Positions 18,572 through 26,886 of a stretch of 64,000 bases of DNA are shown one piece after another. Origin of the DNA: Methylobacterium terricola (GTDB taxonomy: Bacteria; Pseudomonadota; Alphaproteobacteria; Rhizobiales; Beijerinckiaceae); the NCBI RefSeq assembly GCF_006151805.1, contig NZ_VDDA01000003.1:62001-126000 (forward strand). Direction: 5' to 3'. Under the pieces are notes generated by a model that worked only from the letters and a program-made list of their open reading frames with translations, was not told where the DNA came from and searched no databases. Position 1 is the stretch's first letter, and the number at the start of each line of letters is the position of its first letter. The position numbers and the translations under genes were made by a program.

Positions 18572-18787
18572 ATGTCCAGCTCCCGATTCGTCAAGGCCGA
18601 CACCACTCCCTCCCCGCTCGCCGGGCCCTACGCTGCCGTACTGACCGGCGTGTCGCGCGGGTTGCAGGACCTCTTCCCGCCGGTCGAGGCGCCCTGTGCG
18701 GCGCACAAACCCCCGCATGACGACGAGCGGGACGCCATCGCCCCGGTGCTGCGGACCCGCCTGCCGTCGGAGCCGCGGCCGAGCTGA
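18572..18787 (+). CDS. Hypothetical 71-residue protein
   Basis: A short frame (MSSSRFVKADTTPSPLAGPY) lies between the DUF3750 gene and the convergent LacI-type gene. There is no helix, motif or clear ribosome binding site. It has a hydrophilic, Pro-rich composition (DDERDAIAPVLRTRLPSEPR). It does not overlap any other gene, the only reason to keep it; it may be non-coding. Confidence 0.4.
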   Translation: MSSSRFVKADTTPSPLAGPYAAVLTGVSRGLQDLFPPVEAPCAAHKPPHDDERDAIAPVLRTRLPSEPRPS

Positions 18788-18791
18788 CCTT

Positions 18792-19829
18792 TCAGGCGCG
18801 CGTCGTCTCCCGCAGGAGCAGCCGGATCCCGAGGTCGATAATGGCCGCCCCCCCCTCCTCGCCGTCGAGGAGCCGGATCAGCAGGTCTCCCGTGCGCCGG
18901 CCGATCTCCACCGGATCGACCGCGATGGTCGAGATCCGCGGCACGCATTGGCGGCCGATCTCGAAATCGCCGAAGCCGAGGAGCTGGACGTCCTGCGGCA
19001 CCCGGATAGAGCGGCGCCGGCATTCCATCAGCGCGCCGAAGACCGAGATGTCGGAGACGAGGAACACCGCCTCCGCCCCGCCGCGCTCGATCAGCGCGGT
19101 CATCGCCTCGGCCCCGTGCGCGAAGGCGCCCGCCACCCGCCCGTGATGCAGGATCAGGTCGTCGGCGAGCCCTGCCTCACGCAGGCCGTCGCGCAGCCCC
19201 CGCAGGCGCTCCTCGCCGCGGAAGTCCCGGGCCTCGCCGGTGCGCTCCGGCCCGAGCCCGGCGATCCGGGTCGCGCCCCGCGCCACCAGGGTCCGGGCGG
19301 CGAGACGGCCGACCGCGTAGTTCGAGAACCCGACCGCCCGGTCGATCGGCGTCTCCGGCCGGTCCCAGATCTCCACCACCGGCACCCCGGCACGGGCGAG
19401 GAGGTCGCGGGCGGCCTGGGAGCGGTGCATCCCCGAGACCACGATCGCGTCCGGGCGGCGCGACAGCATCGCGCGCAGGACCACCTCCTCCTCGGCGACG
19501 GAATAGCCGGTGACGCCGATGAGGGGCTGGTAGCCGCGCGGCCGCATCGCCGCGGTGAGGCCGGTTGCGGTATCGGCGAAGTTCGGGTTGATCAGACTGG
19601 GGACGATCAGGGCGACGAAGCCGGTGCGCCGCGACGACAGGCCCCCCGCCCCGCGATCCGGCACGTAGCCGAGCTGCTCGACCGCCGCCAGCACCCGGGC
19701 CCGCGTCTCCTGCGAGACGAGGCCGGGATCGGCCAGCGTGCGCGACACCGTCATCGGCGAGACCCCGGCGAGGCGCGACACGTCGCGCATCGTCGGCGCC
19801 CGGCGGGCCGGGGGCCGCGGGTCGGACAC
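18792..19829 (-). CDS. LacI-family transcriptional regulator (GntR/IdnR-like)
   Basis: The 345-residue regulator has an N-terminal helix-turn-helix (TMRDVSRLAGVSPMTVSRTL, residues about 13-32), a hinge at VEQLGYVPDRGA and a periplasmic-binding-protein-like effector domain. FVALIVPSLINPNFADT and QLLGFGDFEIGRQCVP are typical of the gluconate repressor branch of LacI proteins. It lies 9 bp after idnD on the same strand, so it is probably the last gene of an idnD-regulator operon and autoregulated. A palindromic site matching the GntR/IdnR operator pattern lies in the idnD/idnO gap (20952-20965). The effector is likely gluconate or idonate, by inference. Confidence 0.9.
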   Translation of the reverse strand: MSDPRPPARRAPTMRDVSRLAGVSPMTVSRTLADPGLVSQETRARVLAAVEQLGYVPDRGAGGLSSRRTGFVALIVPSLINPNFADTATGLTAAMRPRGYQPLIGVTGYSVAEEEVVLRAMLSRRPDAIVVSGMHRSQAARDLLARAGVPVVEIWDRPETPIDRAVGFSNYAVGRLAARTLVARGATRIAGLGPERTGEARDFRGEERLRGLRDGLREAGLADDLILHHGRVAGAFAHGAEAMTALIERGGAEAVFLVSDISVFGALMECRRRSIRVPQDVQLLGFGDFEIGRQCVPRISTIAVDPVEIGRRTGDLLIRLLDGEEGGAAIIDLGIRLLLRETTRA

Positions 19830-19838
19830 GGGCGGCGC

Positions 19839-20879
19839 CTAGAAGGTGAGGTGGACCTTGATCGCGCGGGCGCGGTCGCCGGCGAGCGCGAAGGCCTCGT
19901 CGGCCCGGGACATCGGCAGCTCGGCCGACAGGATCGGCGCGACGTCGATGCGGCCGGCGGCGAGAAGCGCCACCGCCGTGCGGTACTCCTCGTGGAAGCG
20001 GAAGGCGCCGACGAAGTCGATCTCGCGGGCCATCAGGAGGTTGGCCGGCACCGGCACGTCGCCGGGCGGCATCATGCCGAGCTGCACCACCCGGCCGCCG
20101 GGCCGCACCACCCGGAACAGCGAGGCCAAAGCCGCCGGCGCGCCGGTCGCCTCGAGCGCCACGTCGAACGTGCCCTTGTCGGCCTCGTAGGCGGCCAGCC
20201 GCTCCGGCTCGGCGGCGACGTTGATGGTCTCGGTCGCGCCGATCTCGCGGGCGATGGCGAGGGGCGCGTCCGACAGGTCGGTGCAGACGATCCGGCGGGC
20301 ACCGGCGAGCCTCGCCGCCATCAGGCAGAGCAGGCCGATCGGCCCGGCCCCGGCGATGAGGACGTGGCGGCCCAGAAGCTCGCCGGCCCGGCGGATGCCG
20401 TGGAGCGCCACCGCCAGCGGCTCGCCGCAGGCCGCGACCCGCATCGACATGGTGTCGGGGATCGGCACGCACTGGTCGGCGCGGGCGAGGAACTGCTCGC
20501 TGAAACCGCCCTGGACGTGCGGGAAGATCGCCGCCGAGCCGAAGAAGCGCATGTTGCGGCACAGGTTCGAGCGGCCGGCGCGGCAATAGTCGCAGGACAG
20601 GCACAGCCGGCTCGGATCGACCGCGACCCGGTCGCCGGGCTTGACGCTGGTGACGGCGCGTCCGACCCGGGCCACCGTGCCGGCGACCTCGTGGCCGAGC
20701 ACCATCGGCTCGCGGAGCGAGAAGTCGCCGACCCGGCCCTTGCCGTAATAGGACAGGTCCGAGCCGCAGATGCCGCCGGCGCCGAGCGCCACCACGACCT
20801 CGTCCGGCTCCGGCTCGCGCAAGGCGATCGCCTCGATCCGCAGGTCCTTGGCGGCGTGGATGCGCGCGGCGAGCGTCAT
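19839..20879 (-). CDS. idnD: L-idonate 5-dehydrogenase, zinc-dependent
   Basis: A medium-chain zinc dehydrogenase of 346 residues. The catalytic zinc region is GGICGSDLSYYGKG with GHEVAG following; the structural-zinc lobe has CLSCDYCRAGRSNLC. The Rossmann motif is AGAGPIGLLC. LYYGKGR-like spacing and the IPDTMSMRVAACGEPLAVAL stretch place it with L-idonate 5-dehydrogenases, which oxidise L-idonate to 5-ketogluconate. The ATG at 20879 follows GGGAGGGAG. It is divergent from an SDR of the gluconate 5-dehydrogenase type, the next enzyme in that pathway, and upstream of a LacI-type regulator, which supports the substrate call. Confidence 0.87.
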   Translation of the reverse strand: MTLAARIHAAKDLRIEAIALREPEPDEVVVALGAGGICGSDLSYYGKGRVGDFSLREPMVLGHEVAGTVARVGRAVTSVKPGDRVAVDPSRLCLSCDYCRAGRSNLCRNMRFFGSAAIFPHVQGGFSEQFLARADQCVPIPDTMSMRVAACGEPLAVALHGIRRAGELLGRHVLIAGAGPIGLLCLMAARLAGARRIVCTDLSDAPLAIAREIGATETINVAAEPERLAAYEADKGTFDVALEATGAPAALASLFRVVRPGGRVVQLGMMPPGDVPVPANLLMAREIDFVGAFRFHEEYRTAVALLAAGRIDVAPILSAELPMSRADEAFALAGDRARAIKVHLTF

Positions 20880-20951
20880 GGGCGTCGTCTCCCTCCCGGT
20901 CCGGCTCCTCGGGCCCAGGCGGTTGCGCCGGCGCCGGGATGCCGCTTGCTT

Positions 20952-20965
20952 TGGTATCGGTACCA
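20952..20965. promoter_or_regulatory. LacI/GntR-type operator between idnD and idnO
   Basis: TGGTATCGGTACCA is a 14-bp palindrome with a CG centre and one mismatched pair. Read on the other strand, ATGGTACCGATACCA closely follows the E. coli GntR/IdnR operator pattern (ATGTTACCGATAACAT). It lies 73 bp before idnD and 78 bp before idnO, so one site could control both divergent units. Binding is inferred from symmetry and location. Confidence 0.75.
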
Positions 20966-21042
20966 TGCTTCCTTCGGGGCAGAAGCGCAACCGCGGGAGC
21001 GGCCCTCGCGGCCCCCGTAGCGCCGAGGGAGAGGAAGCGCCT

Positions 21043-21810
21043 GTGTCGACCGCCTTGTTCGATCTGTCGGGCCGTCGCGCCCTGGTGACCGGCTCCAGCC
21101 AGGGCATCGGCCTGTCGCTGGCGCTCGGCCTCGGCCGTGCCGGAGCGGCGATCGTGCTCAACGGCCGCGATCCGGTCAAGCTCGACGCGGCGGTGGCGGA
21201 GCTGAAGGCCGAGGGCCTGACGGTCGAGGCCGCCGCCTTCGACGTGTCGGATGCGGCCGCCGTGAAGGCGGGCGTCGACCGGATCGAGGCCGAGATCGGC
21301 CCCGTCGACATCCTGGTCAACAATGCCGGCATCCAGCGCCGGGCGCCGCTCGAGGAGTATCCGGTCGAGACCTGGCACGAGCTGATGCGGGTCAACCTCG
21401 ACAGCGTGTTCTATGTCGGCCAGGCGGTGGCCCGGCACATGATCGGCCGCAAGCGCGGCAAGATCATCAACATCGCCAGCCTGCAGAGCGAGGCGGCGCG
21501 CTACTCGATCGCCCCCTACACCGCCTCGAAGGGCGCGGTGAAGAACCTGACCAAGGGCATGTGCACCGACTGGGCCCGCCACGGCCTCCAGGTGAACGGC
21601 ATCGGCCCGGGCTACTTCGCGACGCCGTTGAACCAGGCGCTGATCGAGAACCCGGACTTCGACGCCTGGCTCAAGAACCGGACGCCTGCGGGGCGCTGGG
21701 GCCGCGTCGAGGAATTGCAGGGCGCGGCGATCTTCCTCGCCTCGGCGGCGTCGGACTTCGTCAACGGGCAGATCCTGTACGTGGATGGGGGCGTGCTCGC
21801 GACGTTGTGA
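21043..21810 (+). CDS. idnO: SDR, gluconate 5-dehydrogenase-like
   Basis: A classical SDR of 255 residues with a GTG start at 21043 preceded by GAGGGAGAGGAAGC. It has TGSSQGIG, NNAG, the catalytic Ser in IASLQS and YTASK as Tyr/Lys. NNAGIQRRAPLEEYPVETW and VNGIGPGYFATPLNQAL are characteristic of the 5-keto-D-gluconate reductase group (IdnO/Gno), which reduces 5-ketogluconate to D-gluconate. It is divergent from idnD with a shared operator. No gluconate kinase lies in the window, so gluconate must be phosphorylated by a product encoded elsewhere. Confidence 0.87.
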   Translation: MSTALFDLSGRRALVTGSSQGIGLSLALGLGRAGAAIVLNGRDPVKLDAAVAELKAEGLTVEAAAFDVSDAAAVKAGVDRIEAEIGPVDILVNNAGIQRRAPLEEYPVETWHELMRVNLDSVFYVGQAVARHMIGRKRGKIINIASLQSEAARYSIAPYTASKGAVKNLTKGMCTDWARHGLQVNGIGPGYFATPLNQALIENPDFDAWLKNRTPAGRWGRVEELQGAAIFLASAASDFVNGQILYVDGGVLATL

Positions 21811-21878
21811 GGGGGTTTGCCCTTGCACCTCGATCGGCGCAGCAAGTCCTCCCGACCCTGAAGCCAGACGATCTCCCC

Positions 21879-22007
21879 GTCATACCGGGGCCGCGCAGCG
21901 GAGCCCGGGATTCAGATCGTTCAGGTGGAAGCGAGGAGCGTTCCGCTTGATCCTGAATCATCAGCTGTTCTGGATCCCGGGCTCCGCTGGCGCGGCCCCG
22001 GGATGAC
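21879..22007. repeat. Palindromic intergenic repeat, family B, copy 2
   Basis: GTCATACCGGGGCCGCGCAG ... CCGGGATGAC, 129 bp, with arms GGAGCCCGGGATTCAG / CTGGATCCCGGGCTCC and an interior (TTCAG, GAAGCG, TTCCGC, TGATCCTG) shared with the copy at 32756. It lies between idnO and the convergent PepSY-like gene. Confidence 0.88.
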
Positions 22008-22051
22008 CAGGAGGATGTCAGGACACACTGCGCCTGCACCCTCGCGATGCC

Positions 22052-22759
22052 TCAGAACACCCGCTTCTCCCGGATCTGCCCGTCGAAACCGACATGCAGC
22101 ATCCGCTCCTTGCCGTCCTGACCCTTCGCCGCGACCTCGAGGTGGCGCGGCCCGCGCCCGGCGACGCGCACGTCGGTGTAGCCGGCGGCCGTCACCGCGC
22201 TGGTGAGGGCCTGGACATCGACGTTCGGCCCGAGCCCGACCTTGTCCTTGGCCCAGTCGAGGCCGCCGGGGGGCGGGCCGGCCGGGCGCAGCGCCTCGAT
22301 CCTGCCGTCGGCCCGGGTCAGCGCGCTGGCATGCAGGAAGCCGTTCTCGAACCGCCCCTGCACCGTCACGCTCTCGCCCTTGGCGACCAGGGTGCCGCCC
22401 TCCCCGGCCTTGCCGGTCTCGACCAGCGCCCGGCCGGTGCCGTCCTGGAGGATGAACTTGTTGCCGAAGATCTCGGCGACCTCGCCCTTGGCGGCGGTGG
22501 CGCCGGAGGCCTGGAGCGCGTTGACGGCGACCGGGGCGACGGGGGTCAGCGCGGTCTGGGCCGGCTGGGCCAGGGAGAACCCGACGGCGCCGAGCGCCAG
22601 CGGCAGCGCGACGGCGCCGACGAGGAGGCCGCGGCGGGGCCGGGGGCGCGGGGCGGCGGCGGCCGGGGTCTCGATGGCTTGGGTCTCGATGGCTTGGGTC
22701 TCGGCGGCGTTGGTCCCGATCGCGGTGGCCTCGCCCTCGATGGTGGTACGGTCGGTCAT
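22052..22759 (-). CDS. Membrane-anchored OB-fold/PepSY-like envelope protein
   Basis: The 235-residue protein has an Ala/Glu/Thr-rich cytoplasmic tail containing two copies of AIETQ (a 15-bp tandem repeat near 22670-22698), an Arg/Pro-rich stop, one membrane helix (GLLVGAVALPLALGAVGFSL, about residues 44-63) and a periplasmic part. That part looks like an OB-fold (KGEVAEIFGNKFILQDGTGR, VTVQGRFENGFLHASALTR) followed by a PepSY-like module (VQALTSAVTAAGYTDVRV, MLHVGFDGQIREKRVF). It is divergent from a two-component system across 150 bp with a shared inverted repeat, an arrangement typical of a regulated envelope target or sensor modulator. Confidence 0.75.
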   Translation of the reverse strand: MTDRTTIEGEATAIGTNAAETQAIETQAIETPAAAAPRPRPRRGLLVGAVALPLALGAVGFSLAQPAQTALTPVAPVAVNALQASGATAAKGEVAEIFGNKFILQDGTGRALVETGKAGEGGTLVAKGESVTVQGRFENGFLHASALTRADGRIEALRPAGPPPGGLDWAKDKVGLGPNVDVQALTSAVTAAGYTDVRVAGRGPRHLEVAAKGQDGKERMLHVGFDGQIREKRVF

Positions 22760-22829
22760 CGGTGGTGTTCCTCTGTGTGCTGGGCCCTTCCGGGTTGGCG
22801 CTCTTCTACGTCAGGCCCCGGGAACCGGG

Positions 22830-22860
22830 CCTGAACCCGCCCGTTCAGGTTCGGTTAAAC
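22830..22860. promoter_or_regulatory. Inverted/direct repeat in the two-component-system promoter
   Basis: CCTGAAC-CCGCCC-GTTCAGG is a perfect 7-6-7 inverted repeat. Its right arm begins a GTTCAGGTTCGGTTAAAC stretch with direct-repeat character of the sort bound by OmpR/PhoP-class regulators. It lies 50-80 bp before the response regulator gene and about 70 bp before the divergent PepSY-like gene. Binding is inferred. Confidence 0.5.
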
Positions 22861-22909
22861 CGCCGGGACTACGGCGGAATCCGCTTTTGACACTCGGGCC
22901 CGGCCACTC

Positions 22910-23578
22910 ATGAAGCTCCTGCTCGTCGAGGACGACGCGGCCCTCGCGGCCGAGATCCTGCGGGTCTTGCGCGCCGAGAACTGCGCCGTCGATCATGCCC
23001 GCAACGGCGAGGACGGCGCGCATCTCGGCGATACCGAGACCTACGACGCCGCGGTGCTCGATCTCGGCCTGCCGAAGCGCGACGGGATCGCGGTGCTGCA
23101 GGGCTGGCGCGCCGCGGGCCGCACCCTGCCGGTGCTGATCCTCACCGCGCGGGACGCCTGGAGCGACAAGGTGGCGGGCTTCAAGGCCGGCGCCGACGAC
23201 TATCTGGTGAAGCCGTTCCGGGTCGAGGAGCTGGTGATCCGCCTGCGGGCGCTGGTGCGCCGCGCCGCCGCCCACGGGGCGACCACCGTCGCGTGCGGGC
23301 CGGTCAGCTTCGATCCCGGCCTCGGCGCCTTCACCCGCGACGGGCTGCCCCTGAAGCTCACGGCGCTCGAATGGCGGGTCCTGTCCTGCCTGATCCTGCG
23401 CCGCGACGGCGTGGTGCCGCGGGGCGAATTGCTGGAGCGGGTCTACGAGGGCGACGCCGAGGTCGATTCGAACTCGGTCGAGGTCATCATCACGCGGTTG
23501 CGCCGCAAGATCGCGCCTGCCCGGATCGAGACCGTGCGCGGCCACGGCTACCGGCTGACCGCCGGGGCGGCGGCGTGA
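22910..23578 (+). CDS. OmpR/PhoP-family response regulator
   Basis: A 222-residue regulator. The receiver domain has the acidic pair in LLVEDDAAL, phospho-acceptor Asp51 in VLDLGLPKRDG, a Thr in ILTARD and the Lys in DDYLVKPF. The C-terminal winged helix includes VDSNSVEVIITRLRRKI and VRGHGYRL. PhoP- and QseB-type regulators look like this. The last codon overlaps the kinase gene in a GTGA junction, so the two proteins are made from one coupled message. Confidence 0.95.
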   Translation: MKLLLVEDDAALAAEILRVLRAENCAVDHARNGEDGAHLGDTETYDAAVLDLGLPKRDGIAVLQGWRAAGRTLPVLILTARDAWSDKVAGFKAGADDYLVKPFRVEELVIRLRALVRRAAAHGATTVACGPVSFDPGLGAFTRDGLPLKLTALEWRVLSCLILRRDGVVPRGELLERVYEGDAEVDSNSVEVIITRLRRKIAPARIETVRGHGYRLTAGAAA

Positions 23579-24894
23579 TCGGCCAGATCGGCTCCCTGCG
23601 CCGGCGCCTGCTCCTCGCGGCCCTGGCGCTGATCGCGACCGCGCTCGTGGTGGCGGGCCTCGCCATCGGGCTGATCCTCGCCCGCTTCGTGCGCGGGCAG
23701 ATCGAGTCCCGGCTCGACGCGCAGATCGTGTCCCTGGTCTCGGGGCTGGAGCCGGGCGAGCCCTTGCGCCTCTCCCGCGACCTCGACCCACCGCCCTTCG
23801 ACCGGCCGGGCTCGGGCTGGACCTGGCAGATCCGGCGGGGCGAGGCGGTCCTGCGCTCGACGTCTCTCGGAGAGCGCGACCTCGCCGTACCGTCGCGGCC
23901 CGCTGAAACCGAGGACCACCCCCATCCGGCGGACGGCACCGGCCCGCGCGGCGAAGCGCTGATCCTCCGCGTGCTGTCCATGCCCGACGGCACCGTGGTG
24001 GTGGCGAGCGCGCCGCGGGCCGCCCTCTACGGCCCGCTGCGCGAGGCGGGTGTGGCGCTGGCCGCGAGCCTCGGGATCCTGGGCCTGTGTCTCGCCGCCG
24101 GCGCTGTGGCGCAGGTGCGCTTAGGCTTGAGGCCCCTCGACCGGCTGCGCCAGGAGCTGGAAGCCGTGCGGGCGGGCCGGCGCGAGCGGGTGCCCGAGCC
24201 CCAGCCCACCGAGATCCGCCCGCTCGCCGGCGAGATCAACGCTCTCCTCGACCAGAACGCGGCACAACTCGCCCAGGCCCGCACCCACGTGGCGAACCTC
24301 GCCCATGGCCTGAAGACGCCGCTCGCGACCCTGAGCCTCGCCCTGTCGGAGCCCGGGCGCGACCCGGACGGGCGCTTGGGCCATCTCGTCGGCAGCCTCG
24401 ACCGCGGGGTCCGCCACCACCTGCGCCGGGCCCGCAGCGCGGCGCTGACCGGCGCGACGCGACTGCGCACGGAGCTGGCCGGGCCGGTCTCCGACCTCGC
24501 GGGCGCCCTCGAACGGCTCCACGCCGAGAAGGGCGTGCGGGTGACCTGCACCGTTCCCGCCGGTCTCGCCGCGGCCTGCGACCCGCAGGATCTCGACGAG
24601 ATGCTGGGCAACCTGATCGACAATGCCTGCACGTGGTGCGCGGGCGCGGTGCGGGTCTCGGCGGAAGCCGCGGGAAGCGACGTGGTGGTGACGATCGAGG
24701 ATGACGGCCCGGGCCTCGGCCCGGAGGCGCTGGCGGCGGTGGCCCAGCGCGGCCGGCGCCTCGACGAGACCGTGCCGGGCCACGGCTTCGGCCTCGCCAT
24801 CACCACGGAGCTGGCGGAGCTCTACGGCGGCGGGCTGGCGCTCGACCGGTCGGGGATGGGGGGCTTGCGGGCGCGGCTGCGGATCCCGGCGTGA
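23575..24894 (+). CDS. Sensor histidine kinase (PhoQ/QseC-like)
   Basis: The 439-residue kinase starts at a GTG overlapping the regulator stop by 4 bp. It has a first membrane helix (about residues 10-35), a periplasmic sensor domain of roughly 100 residues (PGSGWTWQIRRGEAVLRSTS), a second helix near 155-180, a HAMP region, and an H-box AHGLKTPLATLSLAL with His244. The ATPase domain has the N-box LIDNACTW, G1 DDGPGLG and G2 GHGFGLAI. AHGLKTPL rather than SHELRTPL is the version in the PhoQ-like group. The signal is unknown; the divergent PepSY-like protein is an obvious partner or target. Confidence 0.93.
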   Translation: MIGQIGSLRRRLLLAALALIATALVVAGLAIGLILARFVRGQIESRLDAQIVSLVSGLEPGEPLRLSRDLDPPPFDRPGSGWTWQIRRGEAVLRSTSLGERDLAVPSRPAETEDHPHPADGTGPRGEALILRVLSMPDGTVVVASAPRAALYGPLREAGVALAASLGILGLCLAAGAVAQVRLGLRPLDRLRQELEAVRAGRRERVPEPQPTEIRPLAGEINALLDQNAAQLAQARTHVANLAHGLKTPLATLSLALSEPGRDPDGRLGHLVGSLDRGVRHHLRRARSAALTGATRLRTELAGPVSDLAGALERLHAEKGVRVTCTVPAGLAAACDPQDLDEMLGNLIDNACTWCAGAVRVSAEAAGSDVVVTIEDDGPGLGPEALAAVAQRGRRLDETVPGHGFGLAITTELAELYGGGLALDRSGMGGLRARLRIPA

Positions 24895-24940
24895 GCGGGG
24901 GCAAGGTCGCGCGGTGCAAGGAGCGACGGCCGCCGCGCGA

Positions 24941-24970
24941 GACCCCTCCCCCCTCTGCGGGGGAGGGGTC
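24941..24970. repeat. C-rich/G-rich hairpin, family C, copy 1
   Basis: GACCCCTCCCCC / GGGGGAGGGGTC form a 12-bp perfect stem around CTCTGC, 47 bp after the kinase stop. The same stem core and loop recur at 31143 (reversed) and 55622. It may act as a Rho-assisted terminator for the two-component operon. Confidence 0.7.
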
Positions 24971-25077
24971 AGGCGAGGTGGCTGTCGCTCCTGCAGCCTT
25001 TCGTGTCGTGCACCGTGGACGGGGTGGATCCTCGGGAATCAGGATCCGCACGTGTGCAGGCGCACGCGTACCGGACC

Positions 25078-25824
25078 TTACCCCTGCATCTTCGCCATCA
25101 TCGCGTCCGACACCGCGAAGTTGACGAACACGTTCTGCACGTCGTCCTGGTCCTCGATCGTCTCGACGAGGCGGATGAGCTTCTCGGCGGTCTCGTCGTC
25201 GACGTCGACGGTGTTCTGGGCGCGCCAGATCAGGGCGGTGCGGCGCGGCTCGCCGAAGCGGGCCTCGAGGGTCTTCGAGACCTCGCCCATCGCCCCCTGC
25301 TCGCAGATGACCTCGTGGCCGGTCTCGTCGGACTTCACGTCGTCGGCGCCGGCCTCGATGGCGGCTTCCAGCATCGTGTCGGCGTCGGCCACCTTGGCGT
25401 CGAAGGCGACGAGGCCGACATGGTCGAACATGAACGACACCGCGCCGGTCTCGGCGAGGCTGCCGCCGGACTTGGTGAAGGCCGAGCGCACGTCGGAGGC
25501 GGTGCGGTTGCGGTTGTCGGTCTGCGCCTCGACGATCAGGGCGGCGCCGCCGGGGCCGTAGCCCTCGTAGCGGACCTCCTCGTAGTTCTCCGCGTCGCCG
25601 CCGGCCGCCTTCTTGATGGCGCGCTCGATGTTGTCCTTGGGCATGTTCTCGGCCCGGGCCGCCAGGATGGCGGCGCGCAGGCGCGGGTTCATCGACGGGT
25701 CCGGCGTGCCGAGCTTGGCCGCGACCGTGATCTCTCGGGCAAGCTTGGAGAACACCTTCGAGCGGACCGCGTCGACGCGGCCCTTGCGGTGCATGATGTT
25801 CTTGAACTGTGAATGCCCGGCCAT
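25078..25824 (-). CDS. YebC/PmpR-family translation factor or regulator
   Basis: A 248-residue protein with the family start [19 protein letters not shown], the [17 protein letters not shown] helix and [20 protein letters not shown]. YebC-family proteins have been described both as DNA-binding regulators and as factors relieving ribosome stalling at proline-rich stretches. The ATG at 25824 sits after GGGAG; a longer in-frame extension would add a Pro/Arg-rich, non-conserved leader. It is downstream of the phosphonate transport genes on the same strand but separated by about 190 bp, so probably independent. Confidence 0.95.
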   Translation of the reverse strand: MAGHSQFKNIMHRKGRVDAVRSKVFSKLAREITVAAKLGTPDPSMNPRLRAAILAARAENMPKDNIERAIKKAAGGDAENYEEVRYEGYGPGGAALIVEAQTDNRNRTASDVRSAFTKSGGSLAETGAVSFMFDHVGLVAFDAKVADADTMLEAAIEAGADDVKSDETGHEVICEQGAMGEVSKTLEARFGEPRRTALIWRAQNTVDVDDETAEKLIRLVETIEDQDDVQNVFVNFAVSDAMMAKMQG

Positions 25825-26016
25825 GCTGCTCCCCGGCGGAATGATCGTCCTTGCGCGCGGAGAGCGCCCGGCGGGGCTCTCGACGCCGCGAGGGACGCGT
25901 GAGACAGCCGGCTTATAGGCGCCCGCCCCGGGGGAAGACAATCGCGCCGCGCGAGGTTTTCGCTGGCCTTCGCAGGCGCGAAAGCGTGGTGGAATCAGGG
26001 GCCTAACCGCGCGGGG

Positions 26017-26886
26017 TCAGGGCGCCGCGCCCCCGATGATCGCCCGGCGCAGGCGGCCCGAGACGAGGTCGATCAGCGCCACGGTGACGAGGATCATCAG
26101 CACCAGGACGGCGACCTGCTGCATCTCCAGCACCCGGATCAGCTCGGTCAGGTACTGGCCGATGCCGCCGGCCCCGACGATGCCGATGATGGTGGCCGAG
26201 CGGGTGTTCGATTCGAAGAAGTACAGCACCTGGCTCGCCAGCACCGGCAGCACCGCCGGCACCAGGCCGAACCGGACCCGGTGCAGCCGCCCGCCGCCCG
26301 ACGCGGTCACGCCCTCCTGCGCCTTGCGGTCGGCGGTCTCGATCGCCTCGGAGAACAGCTTGCCGAAGGCGCCGAAATCCGAGCACGCGATGGCGAGCGC
26401 ACCGGCGAACGGCCCGAGGCCGACGACGTTGATCCAGATCAGGGCCCAGATCAGCACGTCGACCGAGCGGATCACGTCGAAGCCGCGGCGCACCCCGAAG
26501 CGCAGGAACGGGTTCGGCACCACGTTGCGGGCGGCGAGGAACGCCACCGGGAAGGCGAGGCAGGCCGCCGTCAGCGTGCCCAGGAAGGCGATCGCCAGGG
26601 TCTCCCCGAGGGCGGTCAGGAACAGGAAGAAGCGCCCGTCGGCCGAGGGCGGCAGCATCATGCCGGCGAACTCGCCCAACCGATGCAGGCCGTGGAGGAT
26701 GCGCAGCAGCGAGAAATCGAGCCGCAGCATCGCGACCACCGCGAGGCCGATGACGAGAGCGAGGGTGCCGAGCATCGCGGCGCGGCGCGACCACGACGGC
26801 CGGAAGACCTTCGGGTGGCGGCTTCGCAGGCCGTCGAGGTCGGCGAGGGCGGCCTGCCGGAGGGCGGACGGCGGACGGGGTCTCAC
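26017..26886 (-). CDS. phnE: Phosphonate ABC transporter permease (second PhnE)
   Basis: The 289-residue permease starts at a GTG (26884-26886) that overlaps the stop of the first phnE by 4 bp. It has a cytoplasmic N-terminus (PPSALRQAALADLDGLRSRH), a long first helix and the binding-protein-dependent transport signature with the EAA loop (VTASGGGRLHRVRFGLVPAV) and ATIIGIVGAGGIGQYL. It pairs with the first PhnE to form the membrane channel served by PhnC and fed by PhnD. Two phnE genes in tandem are common outside enterobacteria. Confidence 0.93.
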   Translation of the reverse strand: MRPRPPSALRQAALADLDGLRSRHPKVFRPSWSRRAAMLGTLALVIGLAVVAMLRLDFSLLRILHGLHRLGEFAGMMLPPSADGRFFLFLTALGETLAIAFLGTLTAACLAFPVAFLAARNVVPNPFLRFGVRRGFDVIRSVDVLIWALIWINVVGLGPFAGALAIACSDFGAFGKLFSEAIETADRKAQEGVTASGGGRLHRVRFGLVPAVLPVLASQVLYFFESNTRSATIIGIVGAGGIGQYLTELIRVLEMQQVAVLVLMILVTVALIDLVSGRLRRAIIGGAAP

